DNA of 50,266 nt from a virus. The notes below the pieces were generated by a model. It saw only the letters and a program-made list of their open reading frames with translations, was not told where the DNA came from and ran no database searches. The position numbers and the translations under genes are program-made. Location: the IMG/VR virus record IMGVR_UViG_3300023174_000238, positions 1 to 50,266 of that record; one strand, 5' to 3'. This document shows positions 26,454 to 33,670 of the stretch, piece by piece; within the stretch, counting starts at the first letter, position 1, and every line of letters begins with the position of its first letter.

Positions 26454-28233
26454 TATTAAATTGGGTCAAGTAGTCTTTGGCATCTTCTACAGTTTTTTGT
26501 TCAAAGACAATTGTATTTTTAGGAAGTTCTATTTCTGATTTATTTTTTCTATCTCTAAAGGTATGAATCTCTACCTCTTGATTGGTGTTTCTTGGTGTGT
26601 GAGATAGTGCTCCAAATACAGCACCGCAAACAGCATCAGCTAAGTCCTTGGAAGATTTACGAGGGTGGTCTACACGGTTGTTCTTTACAATTTTAAGTTC
26701 TGTAAGTTCTTCAAATAACAATTCAATATTTGGCATTACTAAACGTTCTTCATATACAAGCATTGCCATGTCTTCATAATGTTTCTTAGCAACAGAAACA
26801 GTATCAGTACGAATACCAACAGCCTTTAGCTCATTCTGGATATCAAATGAGTTCCATCGGTCAAAGCTAACCATTCCTATATTAAATCCAAGTCTTCGTA
26901 AGTTTTGAATCCATTGCTTAACCTCCGAAAGGTTTACAGGACCTTCTCTACGAGGCTCCCACCATGCTACAGCATCTACTACAATCATTGGAACTACTTG
27001 TTCATAGTCTTTCATTACTTGAACAGATACCCACTTTTCAACGTGGGCAATAGCAACAGCACACTTGTCATGTCGCTGTGCAAGGTCAGCATGAACAAAA
27101 TAAGTTTTCTCTTGGTCAGGCTCAAAGGTTTCATCAAAGCGTCTGATGGTGTCCAGTGGATTTCTAATAGTCATACAGGCTCTAACTTTTTCTTGCTGCT
27201 TAAAGAATGCATCGGATGCATAGGTTGGAATACAGGCAAAACGTTGCATGGCATCGCCAAGGTCTGTATAAAAAGCTAATTTAAAATCATCAATTTTTCG
27301 AGTAGGGTTTACTTCCCAAGTTGGTCTTTTAAGTGCAAATACTCCAGGATATTTGTAAGAAACAATTGTATCTTCATCCCACTCAATGTCTAGTGTATTT
27401 CCTTCTGTCTCTTCTGGCAAATCTGGATTCATAATAAACTTGTGAGTCTTTGTTATAACTTCTTTCTCGGCAATAACGGCATCGTATCTTTGGGAAATGA
27501 AGTCTCCTGGGTAGCGAGGGAATGATAGTAGGGCTACCTTGCCCAAGTCTGGAAAACGAGAGTCTACGGAAGCACGGAAGGCTTTATAGATATTGTCTGC
27601 AGTTTTGCCTTGGTCATTTCCAGTATTTACTTCTTGAGCAAAACCAGAAATCTCGTCAAGTACTGCTAGAAGAAGGTTAAGACCCTCGTGAGACTCACGC
27701 TCTGAGTGACCAGAATAAACCGTAATGGCATGGTCAAACTCAATGCTATCTGCTTTAGCATAAAACTTTCCAGCAAACCAAGGCGAACGTTCAATTTTAG
27801 ATTTGAATCCTTTGAAGAATACATTCTTAGCTTGCTGTGCGTTAATAGCAACGTTAATGATGTCAATAGCGTCACCGCTTGGCTTACCAAAATAGCGAGC
27901 AGGGTCTTTAAGGCAAAGTAACTTATAAACAATATAGGCACACGCTACAGTAGATGTAAAGTCCTTACCAGAACCTTTACCAAGTTGTAGGATAACTTCA
28001 TTCTTTGTGTACTTTTTATAGTACCTGCGACCTTCTGTGTCGCCCATGATATCAATCAAATCTTCCAGCTTGTAGATTTGACTCATTGCTTCAACGATAT
28101 CGTACTGAACATCAGACAATGGTGGTTGTCCTAGATAGTCTGCACCTTCTACGAATGTACGAGCATTTACAGGTGTCTCAGCAAAATTGTTATTCTTTAG
28201 AACTTCAAAGAAATCATTGAACATCATTGACAA
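26446..28233 (-). CDS. Terminase large subunit
   Basis: 595 residues. Walker A is LQLGKGSGKD (residues 83-91) and Walker B LLLAVLDEIS (Asp193-Glu194), the DNA-packaging ATPase. The C-terminal RNase H-like nuclease shows HADLAQRHDKCAVAI (first Asp), SFDRWNS and KDLADAVCGAV (last Asp). It cuts concatemers and pumps DNA into the capsid. The N-terminal start is an ATG that overlaps the small subunit by 20 bases. The gene order small-then-large is normal. Confidence 0.92.
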   Translation of the reverse strand: MSMMFNDFFEVLKNNNFAETPVNARTFVEGADYLGQPPLSDVQYDIVEAMSQIYKLEDLIDIMGDTEGRRYYKKYTKNEVILQLGKGSGKDFTSTVACAYIVYKLLCLKDPARYFGKPSGDAIDIINVAINAQQAKNVFFKGFKSKIERSPWFAGKFYAKADSIEFDHAITVYSGHSERESHEGLNLLLAVLDEISGFAQEVNTGNDQGKTADNIYKAFRASVDSRFPDLGKVALLSFPRYPGDFISQRYDAVIAEKEVITKTHKFIMNPDLPEETEGNTLDIEWDEDTIVSYKYPGVFALKRPTWEVNPTRKIDDFKLAFYTDLGDAMQRFACIPTYASDAFFKQQEKVRACMTIRNPLDTIRRFDETFEPDQEKTYFVHADLAQRHDKCAVAIAHVEKWVSVQVMKDYEQVVPMIVVDAVAWWEPRREGPVNLSEVKQWIQNLRRLGFNIGMVSFDRWNSFDIQNELKAVGIRTDTVSVAKKHYEDMAMLVYEERLVMPNIELLFEELTELKIVKNNRVDHPRKSSKDLADAVCGAVFGALSHTPRNTNQEVEIHTFRDRKNKSEIELPKNTIVFEQKTVEDAKDYLTQFNML

Positions 28234-28750
28234 TTGTAATTACCTCTTGCTCTCTGGATACCTGAGAAAGCCTACGCATAATCTCGTCACGAATCTGCGG
28301 ATGCTCACTAGCAATATCACGAAGAATGTTTACAAGAATATCTTGCTTACGCTCAATCTCTAGCATCTCTTCTGCAAGTTCCTTGTTCTCAAGTAGACCA
28401 GCCTTTTGTAGCATATCAATACGCTTAGATTCAATATCAAGCACTAGTTTGATAGCACTTGTTTTAGCAGTTAAGTTTGCAGTTGTTGTAGCATCATCAA
28501 TAACTTCATATGCTTTGCTAATTAGTTTATTATAATGAGCGTCTGCTCCTACCAATGCTTCTTTTGCTCTTGCACGAATAACAGCATTATCAGAAGCCAT
28601 TTGCTTCCATTCATTTAGATACCCAACAACCTTCTGTCGTGGCATACCAAGTTCTTTAGAGATTTGGGTAGGTTCAGCACCTTGTAGATACTTTTCTACG
28701 ACCTTATTTACTTGGTCAAGGTGTTCAATTAATTGTGCTTCCGTTGACAC
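28214..28750 (-). CDS. Terminase small subunit
   Basis: 178 residues from a GTG start. EPTQISKELGMPRQKVVGYLNEW (about 26-48) is a helix-turn-helix for recognising packaging DNA. A long helical oligomerisation region follows (LTAKTSAIKLVLDIESKRIDMLQKAG) and then an acidic helix. Direct overlap with the large subunit supports the call. The packaging site is not identifiable. Confidence 0.75.
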   Translation of the reverse strand: MSTEAQLIEHLDQVNKVVEKYLQGAEPTQISKELGMPRQKVVGYLNEWKQMASDNAVIRARAKEALVGADAHYNKLISKAYEVIDDATTTANLTAKTSAIKLVLDIESKRIDMLQKAGLLENKELAEEMLEIERKQDILVNILRDIASEHPQIRDEIMRRLSQVSREQEVITIVNDVQ

Positions 28751-29030
28751 GCTTACTCCTCTTGCCTCTGGTTGGTATACGCTTTACACGGTCTACCTTG
28801 AAAGAACGAAATACCGATGGAACTTTATTGATAATCTCAAAACAGTCTACCCAGCTGGCTCCAGTCTCAGTGTTGGTTACATAGTAATCAACCTTAAACT
28901 TACCACCGTGTTCATCCTTAATTTTAATTATATCACCACGATTGATTTGAAAATCATTTACAAAAAAAGACTCTTCTCTATTAAACTTGAGTGAAATTGT
29001 TGGTGCTGCATATTTACGTCTGCGACCCAT
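28725..29030 (-). CDS. Hypothetical protein upstream of terminase
   Basis: 101 residues: a basic start (MGRRRKY), central beta-barrel-like strands (RGDIIKIKDEHGGKFKVDYYV) and a basic C-terminus. The RGDIIKIK pattern resembles small SH3-like barrels that bind nucleic acid or other proteins. No named family. Overlaps the small terminase start by 26 bases. Confidence 0.6.
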   Translation of the reverse strand: MGRRRKYAAPTISLKFNREESFFVNDFQINRGDIIKIKDEHGGKFKVDYYVTNTETGASWVDCFEIINKVPSVFRSFKVDRVKRIPTRGKRSKRVNGSTIN

Positions 29031-29269
29031 TACTTGTATTCTCCTTGTAGTCGTTTAATTTCATCTTGAATATAAAACATTGCTTTCTCTAGGTCTTGGA
29101 TAGTCTTAGCTTCATCCTTAAGACCTGCTCTCCACAAATACTTAAATGCATTACCAACATTAAAATTACGATGTCTGGTAATCTGAATACATTCAACTCC
29201 ACTGGGGTCAGAGGTGTAGTGTGGTGGATGGTTTACTTGGTCTACTGTAATCTTTAAATCTTTACTCAA
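29030..29269 (-). CDS. DUF3310 family protein
   Basis: 79 residues from a TTG start that overlaps the previous stop (TTGA). VNHPPHYTSDPSGVECIQI and FNVGNAFKYLWRAGLKDE, ending in a DLEKAMFYIQDEI helix, are the DUF3310 (SaV-like) signature. Family function is unknown, though it is common near phage DNA-metabolism genes. Confidence 0.85.
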   Translation of the reverse strand: MSKDLKITVDQVNHPPHYTSDPSGVECIQITRHRNFNVGNAFKYLWRAGLKDEAKTIQDLEKAMFYIQDEIKRLQGEYK

Positions 29270-29418
29270 CGCTTTGATTTCCTTAATCCGAACTTGGCTA
29301 AATAAACATAGATAGTTTCTACGCTAGTACCGCATTCCTTAGCAATATCTTGTGGTGTTTTCTTGTCAACATGGAACCTCTTGCGAAGCCACATTTCATT
29401 CTGATATAATTTTGACAT
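29266..29418 (-). CDS. Small helix-turn-helix protein (50 aa)
   Basis: 50 residues from the ATG at 29418, with AAGGAG 5 bases upstream. TPQDIAKECGTSVETIYVYLAKFGL (about 26-50) is a clear helix-turn-helix, preceded by QNEMWLRKRFHV. Similar small HTH proteins lie next to phage HNH genes, and this one follows an HNH endonuclease, overlapping its end by 23 bases. It may bind DNA to regulate local genes. Confidence 0.75.
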   Translation of the reverse strand: MSKLYQNEMWLRKRFHVDKKTPQDIAKECGTSVETIYVYLAKFGLRKSKR

Positions 29419-29881
29419 TTAATCTCCTTGCCCAATCATAAAAGTCTTGTTGTGATAAATCGCTTTTGGCTCTGTTACATATTTTACAGCAAGTAACAAC
29501 ATTTGTCAATAGGTAGCCCTGAGAAGAATCTATCCTGTCCAACCCATTATACTTAAAACCATATTCTGAAATCATATTGCCTGGTTTAGAGTCACAATAA
29601 AAACAATTTTGTATTGCTAGTTCTATCCACTGTTCTTCTGTAAGTTCCCACTTAATTGAACGTCTACTGGCGGTTCTAAGTACTAAAAGATATGTTCTGT
29701 GTGCAGGTGTTTGTAGCATACATGAACGACAGCCTTGTGACTTATGAGATGATAAATTAGATATGTAATTCCAAGTCTCATATCCGCACTCACAACGCAT
29801 AAGTGCTTTTCTACTTTTGGGTGGAATATCTAGAATAGTCCATAGACCTTGTTTATATCCATTGTAAAACTTTCTTGCCAT
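29396..29881 (-). CDS. HNH homing endonuclease
   Basis: 161 residues from the ATG at 29881, set by an extended -10 box 6 bases upstream; the longer frame to 29905 crosses the promoter. An N-terminal DNA-recognition part (YKQGLWTILDIPPKS, CECGYETWNYISNLSSHKSQGC) precedes the HNH core: CFYCDSKPGN, YNGLDRIDSSQGYLLTN, VVTCCKICNRAKSDL. The fold and own promoter fit a mobile homing gene. It sits between RuvC and DUF3310. Confidence 0.85.
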   Translation of the reverse strand: MARKFYNGYKQGLWTILDIPPKSRKALMRCECGYETWNYISNLSSHKSQGCRSCMLQTPAHRTYLLVLRTASRRSIKWELTEEQWIELAIQNCFYCDSKPGNMISEYGFKYNGLDRIDSSQGYLLTNVVTCCKICNRAKSDLSQQDFYDWARRLNVKIISE

Positions 29882-29887
29882 AAGAAA

Positions 29888-29896
29888 ATTATACCA
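29888..29896 (-). promoter_or_regulatory. Extended -10 promoter of the HNH gene, leaderless
   Basis: TGGTATAAT on the minus strand, six bases before the ATG at 29881. Confidence 0.75.
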
Positions 29897-29901
29897 TACT
29901 T

Positions 29902-30477
29902 TCAATACCCAAATGCCTTATCCCAGTTTGCCAATGCCCAGTGACCAATTGCACAAGCATCTGCAACATCATCGTCTGTTAGATTTTTATCATAATTAAT
30001 ATTGATATAGTTTATAGTTCTTTGCTTACGAATGTTACGCTCTTCATTTTTAAGCCAGGAAACTGACTTGCCAGGATTTGTTTTTACAATTGCTGCCTTT
30101 TCTTCTTTTGTTATCTTTTTGTTACCAATATAATTTTGCCATGTCATTGGTGACACAGAACCAATCTTCTTTACCCCAGCAAGACCTGCAGCCCCCAGCA
30201 ATGCTCCTTGTAGGGTAGCAAGTTGTGCTGCTGTCTTAGGACTGTTCATAAATACTGTGTGTTCAATAATGATTGCATCAAAATCAAACTTATCAAAGAA
30301 GGCTTTGGTTTTCTTGGCAGCATCCATAACCTTATCAAAAGTTGTTGTTCCTGAAAAATTAATTTTTCCACAATAAACAATTTTATTATCATCAAAGATA
30401 GCAAAGGCTAATGTGTTTGTACTAGCATCAATAGCACAAAACTTTTTAGGTTTGGCTTTTAGTTTATTCAGATTCAC
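29902..30477 (-). CDS. RuvC-like Holliday junction resolvase
   Basis: 191 residues from a GTG start. FCAIDASTNTLAFAIF gives the first catalytic Asp (Asp17), IIIEHTVF the Glu (Glu72), and TDDDVADACAIGHW the C-terminal Asp pair of an RNase H-fold resolvase. It cuts branched DNA before packaging. Located among recombination genes. Confidence 0.85.
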   Translation of the reverse strand: MNLNKLKAKPKKFCAIDASTNTLAFAIFDDNKIVYCGKINFSGTTTFDKVMDAAKKTKAFFDKFDFDAIIIEHTVFMNSPKTAAQLATLQGALLGAAGLAGVKKIGSVSPMTWQNYIGNKKITKEEKAAIVKTNPGKSVSWLKNEERNIRKQRTINYININYDKNLTDDDVADACAIGHWALANWDKAFGY

Positions 30478-30754
30478 CGTCTATCAACTTTCTGATATCT
30501 TTAAGTGCTTTGGATACATCTTTTGGATTAACGTCACATAGTTCGCATAGCTGAGTTTCATTATATATAGACAATAGGTGTCCACAAGATTTACAAAATC
30601 TTTTAACCAATGCCCTCTTTTTTGTTCTCTCCTGTATATAACGTTGAGCAATCTTTTCTTTAGTTGCTAGTTGCCTACAGTCAGCAGAACAATAGATTTG
30701 GTACTTTACTTTTTGTGTGAATTTATTGTCACACCATTCACAATGCTTTATCAT
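30464..30754 (-). CDS. Two-zinc-knuckle protein
   Basis: 96 residues. CEWCDNKFTQKVKYQIYCSADC and CKSCGHLL... CELCD form two four-Cys sites joined by a basic helix (RYIQERTKKRALVKR). This looks like a small DNA-binding zinc protein. It is coupled by 14-base overlap to RuvC and by 17 to the nuclease upstream. No family named. Confidence 0.65.
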   Translation of the reverse strand: MIKHCEWCDNKFTQKVKYQIYCSADCRQLATKEKIAQRYIQERTKKRALVKRFCKSCGHLLSIYNETQLCELCDVNPKDVSKALKDIRKLIDGESE

Positions 30755-31541
30755 CCAATGGCTCCAGAGATTTTATTTTAATCACTCCAGAACCAGCATT
30801 GTCACACGCTTCCCTAATGGGACACGTCTTACAAATTTTAGAATTTGAACGGTAGTTCTTCTCTGGCAGGGTTTTATCTTCCCATGCCTTTCGAACATTT
30901 TTCATCCATTCAAAAGCGTTCTCTACCCACTCAAAATAGTACTGATTTAATTCTACAGGAAAAATTAGAAGTTCGTGGTTATTCTTGTTTTCATAAATCA
31001 GGATTGCCTTGCTCTTATTCAGAATCTTCATATAAATAAGCAACTGAATTAGGTGACCATTTTTTGGTTTACCTGCAATTTTACGATATTCAAAGCCTTC
31101 ATTTGGCATTGTTTTAATTTCACCAAGAAGGTCTGAGCCTTCCCAGTTAAGCATTACGTCACCATATCCAAAGATTGGTGGGTCGTCATAAGTCACTTTA
31201 AACTCTGAGTCTACTAAAAGCCCAGGAACATTTCCCATAGCTTCCTGAATACGCTCGTGAGACTTTGTACCAGCAGTCATGTTAGCACCGCCATAGGCAT
31301 CTGCATTGTCTGTAAAGTTTGCACCCTCAAAAGCTAGGTACCAGTAACGAGGACATTCTCCATGAGAGAATGCAATTGTACTTGGAGCAAAAGACTTTTT
31401 AGTTTGAAACTTATCTACACGATTAATAGTATAGCCAGAATTAATTTTTTCAATTAGGGCTTCCTTGTCAATGAACGATGGACGAGAAGAAACTTTATCT
31501 TCTACCTTGAGCATTACCTGTTGTAATAAACTTTTTGCCAT
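30738..31541 (-). CDS. Cas4/RecB-like PD-(D/E)XK exonuclease
   Basis: 267 residues; start at the ATG (31541) that follows the previous stop by 7 bases, not the longer frame at 31580. CPRYWYLAFEG, GTKSHERIQEAMG, GYGDVMLNWEGSDLLGEIK (Asp and E-x-K) and a C-terminal CKTCPIREACD iron-sulfur-type cluster fit Cas4/AddB-like nucleases. It may degrade DNA ends for recombination. No CRISPR genes are near. Confidence 0.8.
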   Translation of the reverse strand: MAKSLLQQVMLKVEDKVSSRPSFIDKEALIEKINSGYTINRVDKFQTKKSFAPSTIAFSHGECPRYWYLAFEGANFTDNADAYGGANMTAGTKSHERIQEAMGNVPGLLVDSEFKVTYDDPPIFGYGDVMLNWEGSDLLGEIKTMPNEGFEYRKIAGKPKNGHLIQLLIYMKILNKSKAILIYENKNNHELLIFPVELNQYYFEWVENAFEWMKNVRKAWEDKTLPEKNYRSNSKICKTCPIREACDNAGSGVIKIKSLEPLDDKAL

Positions 31542-31548
31542 ATCAACA

Positions 31549-31860
31549 CTAGCGAGTGATATATTTAAGAGCCGATACAAGGTTGTTAATAGCCTCTGCA
31601 GCGGTGTAGTAAATATTCTTTTTCGCTCTGTCTCCTTTATCTACGTTAGTTAGCCATGTGGCTTTGAAGGACATTTTAGCTGCAATTGCTTGCAAGCGTA
31701 CAATCTCCACGGTTGCAACATTTAGTGGAATGTCTGGTTTAATAATTAACTTAGCAATAAAGGCTAGTGCGGTAGTCAGCTCTTCGTCTTCCATGTAGTC
31801 AGCAATTTCTGCCAAACCATTTATCTGTTCAATTGTTGTTTTATGTTCTATTGTTTTCAA
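31549..31860 (-). CDS. Hypothetical protein
   Basis: 103 residues from a TTG start, with AAGGAA upstream. All-helical: an acidic helix (ADYMEDEELTTALAFIAKL) and a long basic helix. It is the first gene of a unit including the nuclease, RuvC and zinc-knuckle genes, so may aid recombination. No family recognised. Its promoter is at 31887-31916. Confidence 0.65.
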   Translation of the reverse strand: MKTIEHKTTIEQINGLAEIADYMEDEELTTALAFIAKLIIKPDIPLNVATVEIVRLQAIAAKMSFKATWLTNVDKGDRAKKNIYYTAAEAINNLVSALKYITR

Positions 31861-31886
31861 TTTAATTCCTTAGTTGTTGTACTTCT

Positions 31887-31916
31887 ATTATACACTATCG
31901 GATAGGATTTGTTCAA
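31887..31916 (-). promoter_or_regulatory. Promoter of the recombination unit
   Basis: Minus strand: TTGAAC (31911-31916), 18 bases, TATAAT (31887-31892). It lies over the end of the upstream gene. The leader includes AAGGAA and the TTG start. Confidence 0.55.
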
Positions 31917-32175
31917 GTAGGGAAAGTTCTATTACTGCAAGCCTTGTCTTGATACCCGAATCACCAAGTACCACGACAATAGCAGGGTCATTTCCATTAC
32001 GAATAGCATCTGTAGTTGCTTTAGCCCAGACATCTTTATTAAGAGTAAAAGATTTGCCAACTTCTTTAAAGTCTACTGTAAAGTTTTCCCAAGAAGCATC
32101 GCCTTTATGAGTTCCACGACCAGAGTTTTTGTGCTGTTTAGCACCAATGCGTTTACTCTCGCTCTTCTCGCTCAT
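31888..32175 (-). CDS. Putative PD-(D/E)XK-type resolvase-like protein
   Basis: 95 residues. The N-terminus is basic and Gly-rich, and WENFTVDFKEVGKSFTLNKDVWAKA includes a D-x-K strand (VDFKE) followed by a helix with conserved Lys. AIVVVLGD gives the next strand. This resembles minimal PD-(D/E)XK or Holliday-junction-resolvase-like phage proteins. It could act with the RecA-like recombinase next door. A fold-level call only. Confidence 0.5.
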   Translation of the reverse strand: MSEKSESKRIGAKQHKNSGRGTHKGDASWENFTVDFKEVGKSFTLNKDVWAKATTDAIRNGNDPAIVVVLGDSGIKTRLAVIELSLLEQILSDSV

Positions 32176-32338
32176 AGTCTTTCCTATTCTTCTTTGTCTT
32201 TAAGTCAACTATGCTGAGGTGCTTTTCTGGACACATCCAAGTTAGTTGTTTTAATTCTGGATAACTTCTTAATGTTCTTACCTCAGCCTTGCAGGTGTGG
32301 CAAACAAATGTTCCAGGATAGATGTTATATTTCGCCAT
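32153..32338 (-). CDS. Small zinc-knuckle protein
   Basis: 61 residues. FVCHTCKAEVRTLRSYPELKQ and WMCPEKHLS give a C..C...C..H zinc site, with a charged helical tail. It lies between the RecA-like gene and the resolvase-like gene, overlapping both. Small zinc proteins in this position are common in actinophages. Role unknown. Confidence 0.6.
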   Translation of the reverse strand: MAKYNIYPGTFVCHTCKAEVRTLRSYPELKQLTWMCPEKHLSIVDLKTKKNRKDYEREERE

Positions 32339-33335
32339 TGACCTGTGCCCTAATTGAATCTTGTAGGTCTAGGTCTTCACGAACACGATTAACAAATGCT
32401 TCTCTACCCTGAAGTTTTGAGCCATCTGGTAGTATGTACCAAGCCCCTGTTCGGCTTACGATACCCATTATCTCTGCAGTATCCACGAGGTCACCAACGC
32501 TATCAATGCCAACGTCCCCACGGAAATAAAAATCGTACTCCCCAGACTGGAAGGCTGGCGATGTCTTGGAAAATTGGACTTCCCAACGAACTTTTCGTCC
32601 AACTTTTTCCTCAATGAGTTTATCTCCAACAGCAATCTTTCCTTTAATAGCCTGATTGTCTGATTCGGAACTGAAAAGCTTGATAACCGTCGATGAATAA
32701 AACTTAGTAGCTTGACCACCGCTAGGCTGCTGAGAAGTATACATAGCACTAATATTATTCCTAGACTGAGAAATAAGAACAAGCATAGTAGGCTTAACTT
32801 TGTTATTAGCATAGTTAAGCATCTTCCAAGCATTGCTAAAGTCCCTTGACTCAGCACCGATTTGCTTAGTGTTTTCCAATTCCTTAAGTTCATCTGTTCC
32901 CTTTTCAAAATAAATTGCTGGTAGAAGTGATGTAATAGAGTCAATAACAATTATATCAACACCTGCGTTCATAAGAGCAGTGCCAACATCTACCATTTCA
33001 TTAATAGTACGAGCCTGTGAAACAATTAAGTTGTCTGTGTCTACCCCAAGTCTTTTAGCCCAATCCTCTGAGTATGACATCTCTGCATCAATCCAGGCAC
33101 ATAGTTTGCCCTCTTCTTGTGCTAGAGCAATCATTTGAAGACATAACGAAGACTTAGCAGAAGACTTGCTTCCCCAAACCAATACCTGACGACCATATGG
33201 CAATCCGCCATTGAGAGCACGGTTGAGACCGTGGCTAGGAGTCTTTTGAAATGTTGTGGTAAATCCTACACCATTTGTAAGACGCTTTCTAATCTTTGGG
33301 TCTAGTGATGCCAAAGCTTCTTCCATAGTTGTCAT
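32325..33335 (-). CDS. RecA/UvsX-like recombinase
   Basis: 336 residues. The core is RecA-type: Walker A at residues 55-63 (GSKSSAKSS), DAEMSYSEDWA, Walker B VDIIVIDSITSLLP, and ISQSRNNISA with the loop-2-like QPSGGQATKF. It differs from RecA by Ala in place of the last Walker Gly. It promotes strand exchange for recombination-dependent replication and repair. Coupled to MazG upstream. Confidence 0.88.
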   Translation of the reverse strand: MTTMEEALASLDPKIRKRLTNGVGFTTTFQKTPSHGLNRALNGGLPYGRQVLVWGSKSSAKSSLCLQMIALAQEEGKLCAWIDAEMSYSEDWAKRLGVDTDNLIVSQARTINEMVDVGTALMNAGVDIIVIDSITSLLPAIYFEKGTDELKELENTKQIGAESRDFSNAWKMLNYANNKVKPTMLVLISQSRNNISAMYTSQQPSGGQATKFYSSTVIKLFSSESDNQAIKGKIAVGDKLIEEKVGRKVRWEVQFSKTSPAFQSGEYDFYFRGDVGIDSVGDLVDTAEIMGIVSRTGAWYILPDGSKLQGREAFVNRVREDLDLQDSIRAQVNGEI

Positions 33336-33670
33336 TAAAACTTTACCCCATGCTTCTGTGGGCGTGACTTGTTAAATGCTGTCTTATTTTCAAATGCTTC
33401 GTCAAGTGATACGTTGGTGTATTCATATTCAAGTAGTCCAGCATACAGGTCAAATGTGCGAATAAGAATATCTGCCACCTCGTCTGCAATTGCTTCTGGA
33501 CCGTGTGACTTACGAATAGCTTCCATAACTTCTACAGCCTCTGATACAATCATCATCAACTGCTTGGTCATAAAGATATCTACCTGCTCTTGTGGAGCAT
33601 CTTTAATCACATCCCAAAAACCTTTTTCTACTGCAATCTCGTGCAGGTGTTGCGATACTTCATTAAACAT
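33335..33670 (-). CDS. MazG-like nucleotide pyrophosphohydrolase
   Basis: 111 residues from the ATG at 33670, sharing an 8-bp overlap (ATGTTTAA) with the polymerase stop, preferred to 33745. ALVSEAVEVMEAI-type acidic helix (SEAVEVMEAIRK) and ADEVADILIRTFD contain the Glu/Asp metal-binding set of the all-alpha NTP pyrophosphatases. It may clear damaged or modified nucleotides, or lower (p)ppGpp, as proposed for cyanophage MazG. Confidence 0.8.
   Translation of the reverse strand: MFNEVSQHLHEIAVEKGFWDVIKDAPQEQVDIFMTKQLMMIVSEAVEVMEAIRKSHGPEAIADEVADILIRTFDLYAGLLEYEYTNVSLDEAFENKTAFNKSRPQKHGVKF

Noticed and set aside
26905-27279. 124-codon frame antisense to terminase
   Set aside because: Opposite strand of a well-supported gene with intact motifs.
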